From NCBI GenBank assembly GCA_003554535.1, contig PWGT01000027.1, forward strand, positions 1-11,525: a stretch of DNA of 11,525 bases. The letters are read 5' to 3'. The notes beneath the pieces were generated by a model. That model did no database searches. It had not been told where the DNA came from and saw nothing but the letters and a program-made list of their open reading frames with translations. The position numbers were made by a program, and so were the translations under genes. The stretch is from Syntrophomonadaceae bacterium. GTDB taxonomy: Bacteria > Bacillota_D > Dethiobacteria > DTU022 > PWGO01. This document shows, piece after piece, positions 1-6,283 of this stretch (position 1 is its first letter; the number at the start of each line of letters is the position of its first letter).

Positions 1-2
1 AT

Positions 3-923
3 TATTATGTAGCTTCTAACCCGGAGTTTTTAAGAGAAGGAGCTGCCTTATACGATACCTTTTATCCGGATCGGATCGTTGTTGGTGCAGAGGAATTGCA
101 TGCTGTTAATATGCTTAGGCAAATGTATGCGCCCATATTAGAGCAGACTTTTATCCCCCCTAAAGATATAAGTCGTCCGGAAGGCTTTGGGCTTCCGGCT
201 TTTGTCACCACCTCCCCCACCAGCGCAGAATTGATTAAATACGCCTCAAATGCTTTTTTGGCCATGAAGATATCTTTTATTAATGAAATTTCTATTATAG
301 CAGATAAAGTAGGTGCCGATATCAGAGAAGTATCCAAAGGGATTGGACTGGACAGACGGATAGGAAGTGGGTTTTTAAAAGCCGGTGTGGGTTGGGGAGG
401 TAGCTGTTTCCCTAAAGATACCCGTTCTTTGTTTTTTACTGGCAAGCAATATGGAGTTGATATGCCTATGGTATCTGCTTCTATTGAAGTTAACCGGAGG
501 CAGCGCATGGCGGTAATTGAAAAATTGCAAGCGACTCTTAAAATTATCAGGGGAAGCGTCATAGGCATTCTGGGTCTTGCCTTTAAACCCAACACTGATG
601 ATATTCGTGAATCGCCAGCTATAGATATTATTAAAGAGCTTTTAGATATGGGGGCCAGTGTTAAGGTTTATGACCCGGTGGCTATGGAAAATTATCGTGC
701 CCAATTTCCAGAACAGGATTTGATCTACACCGATTCAGTAGAGGAAACGGCCAGGGAAAGCGATGCTTTGGTCCTTTTAACTGAATGGGAGTCATTTCTT
801 CATGTTGCTTGGGATAAACTAGTTTACGAGATGCGAAACTCTATTTTCATAGACGGTCGTAATTTCCTGGATGGTGAAGATATGCGAATTTGGGGATATA
901 ATTACGTAGGAATAGGTTGTTGA
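3..923 (+). CDS. ugd: UDP-glucose 6-dehydrogenase (5' truncated by window edge)
   Basis: This cytosolic enzyme oxidises UDP-glucose to UDP-glucuronate in two NAD-dependent steps, supplying uronic acid for surface polysaccharides. The frame is open from the first bases of the window, beginning YYVASNPEFLREG, so the N-terminal NAD-binding Rossmann part (about 140 residues of a usual 440-450) lies upstream; 306 residues are visible. Family landmarks are clear: the ELIKYASNAFLA segment with its conserved Lys (codon 237-239), the catalytic-Cys loop GGSCFPKD (Cys codon 405-407), and the C-terminal UDP-binding domain with GLAFKPNTDDIRESP (about 571-618) and VYDP. It precedes an LCP cell-wall ligase gene by about 100 bases, which fits a role in wall-linked glycan synthesis. 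No internal stop or frameshift is seen. A related GDP-mannose or UDP-ManNAc dehydrogenase is possible but less likely given the motifs. Confidence 0.93.
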   Translation, partial: YYVASNPEFLREGAALYDTFYPDRIVVGAEELHAVNMLRQMYAPILEQTFIPPKDISRPEGFGLPAFVTTSPTSAELIKYASNAFLAMKISFINEISIIADKVGADIREVSKGIGLDRRIGSGFLKAGVGWGGSCFPKDTRSLFFTGKQYGVDMPMVSASIEVNRRQRMAVIEKLQATLKIIRGSVIGILGLAFKPNTDDIRESPAIDIIKELLDMGASVKVYDPVAMENYRAQFPEQDLIYTDSVEETARESDALVLLTEWESFLHVAWDKLVYEMRNSIFIDGRNFLDGEDMRIWGYNYVGIGC

Positions 924-947
924 CAAGGTAATTACAAGGGCTTGAAT
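920..947 (+). promoter_or_regulatory. Possible sigma-A promoter for the LCP gene
   Basis: A perfect TTGACA (920-925) overlaps the stop codon of the upstream dehydrogenase. After a 16-base spacer comes TTGAAT (942-947), a 4 of 6 match to TATAAT. It would start transcription near 954, about 70 bases before the preferred LCP start at 1022. The -10 box is weak, so read-through from the dehydrogenase could equally drive the gene. Confidence 0.3.
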
Positions 948-1021
948 TGCAACCAGTTAATAATAAATGCTTTAGTTATTATAAATTATTTGAAAAACTT
1001 AAATTAGGCAGGTATTATATT

Positions 1022-2413
1022 ATGAATGTTAATGAGAGTCTTTATAGAAAAAAAGGAACAGTTGCAGGTGATGTGCCTAGTGTAAGAGGTACTTCTAAAA
1101 AGAAGAAGCGTGTAAAAAAACAGAGAAGACGCCAAAAAGCTATCAATATACTGATAGTAGTTGTGGCCTGCCTGGCAGTGCTGGTAGGCGGCGGAAAAGT
1201 GATATATAATTATTACCAAGATACTGCTAAAATTTTACAACCTGTGGAGAGCGAGGATTCGGTAGTAGATTGGGAAAATAAAATAGCGCAGAATTTTGAT
1301 AAGAATATTATAAATTTTGCCTTGTTGGGTTTTGATAAAAGTGCCAGCCGTGAGGATGATTATGGCGAAGGTAGCTACAGGCCGGATACCATTATGGTAC
1401 TTTCAATTAATTTTAAGAGTGAAGAAATGTCCATTGTCAGTATTCCCCGGGATACTTACGTGGATATTTATGGACGGCAAGGCGGGGACAAAATAAATCA
1501 TGCATATATGTATGGTTATCGGCATGCAGAGGAGGAGCCACACCTAAGTGGTATAAAAACAACGGTGCGTACTATTCAGGATTTTCTGGGAGGGATCCCT
1601 GTTCATTATTATGTAGTGCTGGATATGGATGTTGCTGAAGAAGTTGTAGATATTATTGGTGGCATAGAATATGATGTAGATGTTGCTGTCAGGTCTCATG
1701 CAGGAAGGGGGCCGGTAGTAGTTGAAAAAGGGCCTCAAACTCTTGATGGCAGAGATTTCATGCATTATGTAAGGTTTAGAGCTGATAGCAAAGGGGACTT
1801 GGGACGTATAGACAGGCAGCAGAATATCATGATAGCTGCTTTTGAGCAGTTGCGGGAAAAAGGAAAGCTTACGCAGATCCCTGACATCTACCGTTCGGTC
1901 CAAAAAAATGTGGATACCAATCTTTCACTTTCCCAGATGGGGGCTCTTGCCCTCTATGGAATGGAAGTAGATCCCTCAGATATAGACAATTATAGGTTCG
2001 AGGGAGAAGGTCAATATTCCGCCAGAGGCGGTCAGAACATTTATTATTTAGTACCTAATGAACAACAAAGAGTAGAACTTATAGAGAAAGTTTTTGGGCA
2101 GAAAGTTGATCAGCGTTCTCCGATCAACTTGCCGCCACCTATTCCTGATGAAGAAGAAGAGGAAGAAGAACCGGAACCGGAGCCGGAAGAAGAGGAAGAA
2201 GAAACTGGGGAAGATCCTGAAGATAAAGAAGATGAAGAAGAAAAAGATGAAGATGGTGAGCAGGGAGATGAGGAAGATAAAAAAGAGAATGGTGAAGACG
2301 AAGATGAAGATAAAGAAGAAGATGGCGACGAGGAAGATGAAGAGCAGGAAGACGATGTAGAAGACAATGGAGAAAGCGAAGATGGAGGTAGTGAGGAAGA
2401 AAGTGAAGATTAA
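1022..2413 (+). CDS. LCP (LytR-CpsA-Psr) family cell-wall glycopolymer ligase with long acidic tail
   Basis: LCP proteins transfer undecaprenyl-phosphate-linked glycopolymers (teichoic acids, capsule, other wall glycans) onto peptidoglycan at the outer membrane face. I chose ATG 1022 (463 aa), with AGGCAGG about 9 bases upstream; a TTG at 947 in the same frame would add 25 unconvincing residues. Order of parts: a basic cytoplasmic leader rich in Lys/Arg (residues 24-39), one transmembrane anchor (about 41-59), a linker, then the LCP domain (about 97-278). Its hallmarks are LLGFD, RPDTIM (120-125), SIPRDTYV with the phosphate-binding Arg (143), KINHAY (157-162) and the Arg-rich RFRADSKGDLGRIDRQQ stretch. 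After the domain and a Pro-rich hinge (NLPPPIP), residues 376-463 are almost purely Glu/Asp. The nearby dehydrogenase and sugar epimerases suggest the glycan it may attach. The ligase assignment is strong; its polymer substrate is inference. Confidence 0.92.
   Translation: MNVNESLYRKKGTVAGDVPSVRGTSKKKKRVKKQRRRQKAINILIVVVACLAVLVGGGKVIYNYYQDTAKILQPVESEDSVVDWENKIAQNFDKNIINFALLGFDKSASREDDYGEGSYRPDTIMVLSINFKSEEMSIVSIPRDTYVDIYGRQGGDKINHAYMYGYRHAEEEPHLSGIKTTVRTIQDFLGGIPVHYYVVLDMDVAEEVVDIIGGIEYDVDVAVRSHAGRGPVVVEKGPQTLDGRDFMHYVRFRADSKGDLGRIDRQQNIMIAAFEQLREKGKLTQIPDIYRSVQKNVDTNLSLSQMGALALYGMEVDPSDIDNYRFEGEGQYSARGGQNIYYLVPNEQQRVELIEKVFGQKVDQRSPINLPPPIPDEEEEEEEPEPEPEEEEEETGEDPEDKEDEEEKDEDGEQGDEEDKKENGEDEDEDKEEDGDEEDEEQEDDVEDNGESEDGGSEEESED
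2147..2410 (+). repeat. Low-complexity polypurine tract encoding Glu/Asp tail
   Basis: About 264 bases of the LCP gene are nearly all purine on the + strand (GAA, GAG, GAT and AAA codons). They encode 88 residues, of which I count 63 as Asp or Glu, including a short Pro-Glu alternation. The same DNA gives long but meaningless Ser-rich and Lys-rich frames in other registers. Such tracts are prone to length change by slippage. Confidence 0.85.
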
Positions 2414-2576
2414 TATGTAATTACCTTTTACTATATTTATAATAAATACTAAACGTTGAAAATACTATTTAGCATTAACGCTCCCGATTCTTGTTGTTTG
2501 CTAAAATTATATATGGTAAGATTTTGTAAACTGTATAAATTGCGAGTAATTTAATAGAGAATTAGGAGGTAAACAC
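2414..2576. other. Intergenic spacer, LCP gene to nitroreductase
   Basis: This is an AT-rich spacer with no clear rho-independent terminator behind the LCP gene. It contains an imperfect 12-base palindrome, AGCATTAACGCT (2471-2482). A weak promoter-like pair, TTGTTT (2494-2499) and TAAGAT (2517-2522) with 17-base spacing, could serve the nitroreductase. Neither is strong. The spacer ends in a consensus AGGAGGT (2564-2570). Confidence 0.3.
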
Positions 2577-3122
2577 ATGGATGTTTTAAAGGCTTTGGGC
2601 GAGAGGCGCAGTGTGCGTAAATTTGATCCTTCTCAACAGGTGGCCGAAGAAATAGTCCAGGAATTATTGGATGCAGCCCGTCTGGCTCCTTCTTGGCAAA
2701 ACTTGCAATGTTGGCGCTTTATTTTGATAAGAGATCAAGAAAAGAAAAAACAACTGGCAGAATCACTACATGAAGGCAATCCTGCAGTTAAAGCCATGGA
2801 AGATGCTCCTGTAGTCATAATGGTCTGTGGCGATCCCGAGTCTTCTGGCAAAATAGATGGTAAAGAATATTATCTTCTAGATGCCGGATTGGCTTTGCAG
2901 CAATTGATGCTTGCTGCTCATGCACGTGGGCTGGGAACCTGCTGGGTGGCATGGTTTGATGAACCAAAAGCACGGGCTGCCTGTAAAGTGCCGGAAGAAT
3001 ACAAAATTGTGGCTATGACCCCGCTGGGATTTCCCGCAAAGGAACCCAAGCCGCGCCCACGTATGGAAGTCGGGGAAATAGTTTATCAGGATGAATGGGG
3101 GAAGCCTTACACTGATAGTTAA
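2577..3122 (+). CDS. Nitroreductase-family FMN flavoprotein
   Basis: Predicted cytosolic FMN-dependent NAD(P)H oxidoreductase of the nitroreductase superfamily; the physiological substrate cannot be read from sequence. ATG 2577 follows AGGAGGT by 6 bases, and the 181-residue length is typical of the short branch. Visible signatures are RRSVRKF near the N-terminus (residues 10-16, FMN phosphate contact), APSWQN (37-42) where the family usually has the APSxxN flavin loop, the central helix-rich core (99-119) leading into GTCWV (120-124), and the C-terminal MTPLGFPAKEPKPRPR segment (148-162). No ferredoxin-type 4Fe-4S Cys pattern is present. It stands alone: more than 160 bases separate it from the LCP gene and a strong terminator follows, so it is probably monocistronic and unrelated to the polysaccharide genes. 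Family assignment is secure; nitro-compound reduction in vivo is not implied. Confidence 0.9.
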   Translation: MDVLKALGERRSVRKFDPSQQVAEEIVQELLDAARLAPSWQNLQCWRFILIRDQEKKKQLAESLHEGNPAVKAMEDAPVVIMVCGDPESSGKIDGKEYYLLDAGLALQQLMLAAHARGLGTCWVAWFDEPKARAACKVPEEYKIVAMTPLGFPAKEPKPRPRMEVGEIVYQDEWGKPYTDS

Positions 3123-3163
3123 AAAGTGATAAATTTTGAACTATGCCTTGGCAAATAAAGTTA

Positions 3164-3206
3164 CCCCCCGGTAAAGAGATTTCATGTTTTTTACCGGGGG
3201 GATTTT
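3164..3206 (+). terminator. Strong rho-independent terminator after nitroreductase
   Basis: A perfect 12-bp stem pairs CCCCCCGGTAAA (3164-3175) with TTTACCGGGGGG (3190-3201). The loop is 14 bases, and ATTTT follows. It lies 41 bases after the nitroreductase stop codon. Confidence 0.88.
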
Positions 3207-3492
3207 ATTGGATGAAGGACTGTGGAATTTTATACAGAGACTCGAAGCTTGGCTAGCAGTATACATTCAGAAATGGCAGGAAAATCCCTGCTTAAAAAAG
3301 AATAAACAAAAATATAAAACATCCGGAAAATATAGAAGGGTATTTATGAAAGAAATGTTATTTAAATTAAATTATGAACAATCATTAGAAAACTATTTTA
3401 ATTATATATAACTAAATTTTGTAAAGAACTGAATTTTGAGGAAAACTAGTTTATTCATTGGGAAAGTTTTTCAGCAAAAGGTGGTGTTTAAA
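3207..3492. other. AT-rich spacer before metallophosphoesterase, possible small ORF
   Basis: After the terminator there are about 285 bases with no gene I can defend. One frame is open to 3411 and could start at TTG 3208, six bases after the G-run of the terminator stem. It would encode about 67 residues with an amphipathic, Trp-containing N-terminal half (LWNFIQRLEAWLAVYIQKW) and a Lys-rich remainder. I recognise no family. The putative ribosome binding site is simply the terminator stem, so coding is doubtful. The last 120 bases are very AT-rich and may hold the promoter of the next gene; TATAAC (3407-3412) lacks a good -35 partner. Confidence 0.25.
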
Positions 3493-4029
3493 ATGGAAGA
3501 AATTAAATCGGTAAAGCACACTTTGCCTGAAGGTGGCTGGATTGGTGTGGTTTCAGATACTCATGTGCCTCAGCGGGCAAGGTTTATTCCGCCTAAACTT
3601 TTTAAATTACTTGAAGGAGCAAGCCTTATACTGCACGCCGGAGATTTGGCAGAAGAAACAGTTTTGGAAGAATTAAGTGCCATTGCTCCTGTGGAAGCAG
3701 TGGCAGGAAATATGGATTCGCGAGCTTTGCATAAAAAATTGGGGCTTAAAAAAATAGTGACCATAAATGAAATGAGCATAGGCCTTCTGCATGGCAGGGG
3801 TAGAACTAGAGAAGCGGCATTTCAGGCTTATGAGAGCTTTAAAGGTACGGGAGTTAAAATAAATGGAGTGATTTTTGGGCACACTCATTTTCCCATAATG
3901 GGTTATTATGAGAATATTCTATTATTTAACCCGGGTTCTCCTGTGGAACCAAGGGGTAGAAGTTATGCTTCATGTGGGAGAATTTGGCCGGATCAGGGAT
4001 ATCTAAAGGGAGAAATATTTTCCCTATAA
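3493..4029 (+). CDS. YfcE/MJ0936-type metallophosphoesterase
   Basis: Predicted cytosolic calcineurin-like phosphoesterase that uses a dinuclear metal centre to hydrolyse phosphodiesters. Relatives act on model phosphodiesters in vitro and their natural substrates are largely unsettled. I chose ATG 3493 because AAAGGTGG (3477-3484) lies 8 bases upstream; a TTG at 3436 would only add a 19-residue non-conserved leader. All five metal-binding blocks are present in order: SDTH (residues 21-24), HAGD (48-51), GNMD (72-75, usually GNCD), HG (100-101) and GHTH (129-132), followed by the typical NPGS (146-149). The 178-residue length is normal for the family. The C-terminal end carries a short DQGYLKGEIFSL strand. 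The gene appears monocistronic, with long spacers on both sides, so the context says nothing about its substrate. Confidence 0.9.
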   Translation: MEEIKSVKHTLPEGGWIGVVSDTHVPQRARFIPPKLFKLLEGASLILHAGDLAEETVLEELSAIAPVEAVAGNMDSRALHKKLGLKKIVTINEMSIGLLHGRGRTREAAFQAYESFKGTGVKINGVIFGHTHFPIMGYYENILLFNPGSPVEPRGRSYASCGRIWPDQGYLKGEIFSL

Positions 4030-4086
4030 GGGTAGGAAAAGGATTATTTTGCTTAAAGGATTGCTTATGTTCGGATAGAATTATTT

Positions 4087-4120
4087 AAGGCAAGATAAAG
4101 CTAATAAGCCTTTTTTTATT
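4087..4120 (+). terminator. Weak candidate terminator after metallophosphoesterase
   Basis: AAGGC (4087-4091) can pair with GCCTT (4108-4112) across a 16-base loop, and the second arm runs into seven T residues and then ATT. The T-run can also pair with a following A-run: CCTTTTT (4109-4115) with AAAAAGG (4122-4128). The stem is short, so this is tentative. Confidence 0.33.
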
Positions 4121-4125
4121 TAAAA

Positions 4126-4187
4126 AGGTGATTAAATTAGGAATTTGTTTCTAAATTTAAGTTTAAATCACTTTATTAAACAAATTC
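4126..4187. repeat. AT-rich nested inverted repeats upstream of the SDR pair
   Basis: A perfect 10-base inverted repeat, GAATTTGTTT (4141-4150) and AAACAAATTC (4178-4187), encloses 27 bases. An alternative fold pairs GTGATTAAATTAG (4128-4140) with the CTAAATTTAA...AATCAC stretch (4151-4171), leaving the first repeat arm in the loop, so the two folds exclude each other. It lies about 50 bases before the TTG start of the RmlD-like gene. An operator, a leader structure or a chance product of AT richness are all possible. Confidence 0.4.
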
Positions 4188-4234
4188 GGTGCCAGATATC
4201 AAGGGCTAACTTGAAATGAGGGGGGAGTGATGTA

Positions 4235-5086
4235 TTGTTATTTTTAATTACTGGCAGTTCCGGATTTGTAGGGTCAGAACTGCTTAACATCTTGTCAAAG
4301 CAGCATCATTGTCTCGGAGTTGGAGGACGTTTAGATTTTCCTGTTACAGATCAAAAAAGGGTAGAGGAAGTAATCAACCAGGAAAAACCGGATGTAATTG
4401 TTCATCTGGCGGGGATAAATAATTTGAGTTACTGTGAAGAAAACCCCCGTGAGGCTTTCAAGGTCAATGCCCTTGGCACCCGTAATGTTGCTCAAGCAGC
4501 GGCTAAAGTTGGAGCGAGGATGGCTTACATAAGTAGTGATCTGGTTTTCAGTGGCAATAAAGGTAAAGGGTATTATGAATTTGATTATCCTGATCCCAAT
4601 AGTGTATATGGCTGGAGTAAATGGTGGGGAGAATACTACATAGTTAACATTTTAAGTGAGTATTACATACTTCGAGTTCCTCTTCTTTTTGGATTAAATA
4701 AAAACAGGGATGAAAGCATAGTTCCCCATGCTTTAAAAAAAGCGGAAATAGGCGAGGAAGTTAAAATCGATTGCAACCGGGTTACCAATCCTACATGGAT
4801 AACCCATGTAGCGGAAGTTATTAATGATCTTAGTGGTACTTTGAGTTTCGGTACTTATCATGTGGGAAGTACAGGCTTTGTTTCCGTGCCTTATTTTATA
4901 TCTTTGCTTTTAGAAAAAAAAGGGCTTGATCCTAACCTGGTAGATTTTGGCGGCCCAGGTGAGGACAAGCCAATTGATCAAGGTGGGTATAATGTTATCC
5001 AAAGCGCAGTTTTGCCCTATATGAGAGATGTGAGAAATTTGCCTGGTTGGCGGGAAGCATTGGAAACTTGTATGGGGATGCAATAG
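4235..5086 (+). CDS. RmlD-like NAD(P)-dependent sugar-nucleotide reductase (extended SDR)
   Basis: Predicted cytosolic short-chain dehydrogenase acting on a nucleotide-activated sugar; dTDP-4-dehydrorhamnose reductase is the closest named type. TTG 4235 is the start, with GGGGGGAG (4220-4227) seven bases upstream; nearby ATG 4230 is out of frame. The 283-residue protein has the Rossmann motif GSSGFVG (residues 7-13), VIVHLAG (55-60 region), a serine pair before DLVFSG (about 100-106, matching the RmlD STDYVFDG block), and the catalytic YGWSK (Tyr125, Lys129) followed by WWGE. A C-terminal substrate-domain stretch NRVTNPTWITHVAE (181-194) fits the RmlD pattern of PTYxxDLA-like residues. It is followed after 30 bases by a second SDR gene, so they are almost surely cotranscribed. 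No rmlA, rmlB or rmlC is in view, so the exact sugar is unknown; a MAT2B-like or other reductase role is possible. Confidence 0.82.
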   Translation: MLFLITGSSGFVGSELLNILSKQHHCLGVGGRLDFPVTDQKRVEEVINQEKPDVIVHLAGINNLSYCEENPREAFKVNALGTRNVAQAAAKVGARMAYISSDLVFSGNKGKGYYEFDYPDPNSVYGWSKWWGEYYIVNILSEYYILRVPLLFGLNKNRDESIVPHALKKAEIGEEVKIDCNRVTNPTWITHVAEVINDLSGTLSFGTYHVGSTGFVSVPYFISLLLEKKGLDPNLVDFGGPGEDKPIDQGGYNVIQSAVLPYMRDVRNLPGWREALETCMGMQ

Positions 5087-5116
5087 GTTAATGTTCATAA
5101 TGGGGGAGGAAAAATA

Positions 5117-6061
5117 TTGAATTGTTTGGTTACCGGAGTTGCTGGATTTATTGGTTCCCATCTGGCAAGAGCGTTGATTAATAGAGGGGATCATGTTACT
5201 GGTGTGGATATGTTTACTGATTATTATGAAAAAAACTTGAAAGAAACAAACATAGAGGATTTATACTCATTATCAAGTTTTACTTTGCTCAAAAGAGATG
5301 TTGCCGAATTGACCACGGAAGAGTTGAGTGAAATTGATCTGGTTTTTCATCAAGCTGCTCAGGCTGGTGTTCGAAAGAGTTGGGGGAGGCAGTTTAATGC
5401 TTATACCCATCACAATATCCTCGCTACCCAAAAATTGTTGGAGACCTGTAGTAATGTGAACATCAAAAAGTTTATTTATGCTTCATCTTCTTCAGTGTAT
5501 GGTGAAATAGAGAAGCTTCCCGTAACTGAAAATACATGCCCCAAGCCAGTTTCACCTTACGGAGTTTCCAAGTTGGCAGGAGAGCATCTGGTTGATCTAT
5601 ATTACTATAATTATAAAGTTCCTACAGTTTCTTTGAGATATTTCACCGTTTATGGCCCTGGACAAAGGCCTGACATGGCATTTCGAATATTTATCAATTC
5701 CATTTTTGAAGGAAAGCCCTTGCAAATTTATGGTGATGGTAACCAGACTCGCGATGTTACCTATATCGACGATGTTGTTGCAGCAAACTTGATGGCTGTA
5801 GATTCAGAAGATGTGGAAGGAAGAGTCTTTAATATCGGAGGAGGTTCCCAAGTTTCAATCAATGAAGTTATTAACATATTGGAAAGGATTACTGGGCTTG
5901 ATGCTCAGGTTGATTATTACCCACCTCATAAAGGTGATCCCTATCAGACATTTGCTGATGTTTCTTTAGCAAAACAGTTTCTGGGGTTTAGTCCTCAGGT
6001 GCAACTGGAAGAAGGGCTAAAACAGCAAATTAAGTCTCTTGGGTATAAATTAAATTATTAA
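5117..6061 (+). CDS. NAD-dependent UDP-sugar epimerase (UDP-glucuronate or UDP-glucose 4-epimerase type)
   Basis: Predicted cytosolic extended-SDR epimerase that inverts C4 of a UDP-hexose or UDP-uronate through a transient 4-keto sugar. The start is TTG 5117, with GGGGGAGG (5102-5109) seven bases upstream. The 314-residue length is typical. Visible features are GVAGFIG (residues 7-13) for NAD binding, Asp31 ending strand 2, HQAAQAGVRKS (78-88), the SSSSVYG loop (123-129), the catalytic Tyr148 and Lys152 in SPYGVSK, RYFTVYGPGQRPDMA (174-188), IYGDGNQTRDVTYIDD (204-219), and the C-terminal HKGDPYQTFAD block. The RPDMA and GDPxxT-AD features are ones I associate with UDP-glucuronate epimerases, but galactose-type 4-epimerases overlap. 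It is the second gene of a pair with the RmlD-like reductase, and UDP-glucuronate from the dehydrogenase at the start of the window would be a logical substrate. Substrate assignment is inference. Confidence 0.85.
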   Translation: MNCLVTGVAGFIGSHLARALINRGDHVTGVDMFTDYYEKNLKETNIEDLYSLSSFTLLKRDVAELTTEELSEIDLVFHQAAQAGVRKSWGRQFNAYTHHNILATQKLLETCSNVNIKKFIYASSSSVYGEIEKLPVTENTCPKPVSPYGVSKLAGEHLVDLYYYNYKVPTVSLRYFTVYGPGQRPDMAFRIFINSIFEGKPLQIYGDGNQTRDVTYIDDVVAANLMAVDSEDVEGRVFNIGGGSQVSINEVINILERITGLDAQVDYYPPHKGDPYQTFADVSLAKQFLGFSPQVQLEEGLKQQIKSLGYKLNY

Positions 6062-6283
6062 TAATTATACCGGTTTTATTATGTAATAGGTGCAAAGCAA
6101 ATATAACAGATGCAAATAAAATTTAAAGGATTTTTTTTAAATAAAGGTTAGTAAAAGGATTAGAAAAGCATATATACAGATTGACAGGGGAAAGGAAAAA
6201 TTGCAAAATATCTTTAGTGCCTTTTGTAAGGAATGACATGATATTTTTAGCTGGATAAATTATGAAGGAGGCATCAAAGTCTC
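6062..6283. other. Spacer between epimerase and HD-GYP gene
   Basis: These 222 AT-rich bases hold no ORF, RNA gene or convincing terminator that I can support. I looked for a c-di-GMP riboswitch because of the downstream HD-GYP gene and saw none of the GEMM-type conserved blocks. The one useful signal is the promoter listed separately. The spacer ends with GAAGGAGG (6264-6271). Confidence 0.5.
6181..6209 (+). promoter_or_regulatory. Candidate sigma-A promoter for HD-GYP gene
   Basis: A perfect TTGACA (6181-6186) is followed, after exactly 17 bases, by CAAAAT (6204-6209), a 4 of 6 match to TATAAT. It predicts a start near 6216 and a 68-base leader to GTG 6284. Confidence 0.45.

Noticed and set aside
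62..595. Long - strand frame opposite UDP-glucose dehydrogenase
   Set aside because: It is the antisense shadow of a well-conserved enzyme and has no recognisable motifs.
947..1021. TTG 947 start for the LCP protein
   Set aside because: It would lie at the -10 box of the proposed promoter and adds 25 residues that do not resemble the usual short cytoplasmic leader.
2110..2367. Ser-rich open frame on the - strand and Lys-rich frame in another + register
   Set aside because: Both are by-products of the purine-rich tract that encodes the Glu/Asp tail of the LCP protein; neither has a ribosome binding site or a family.
3184..3411. ORF starting at ATG 3184
   Set aside because: The start lies in the loop of the nitroreductase terminator and has no ribosome binding site.
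6062..6283. Possible c-di-GMP riboswitch before the HD-GYP gene
   Set aside because: None of the conserved GEMM-type blocks or paired elements can be found; the stretch is plain AT-rich DNA with one promoter.
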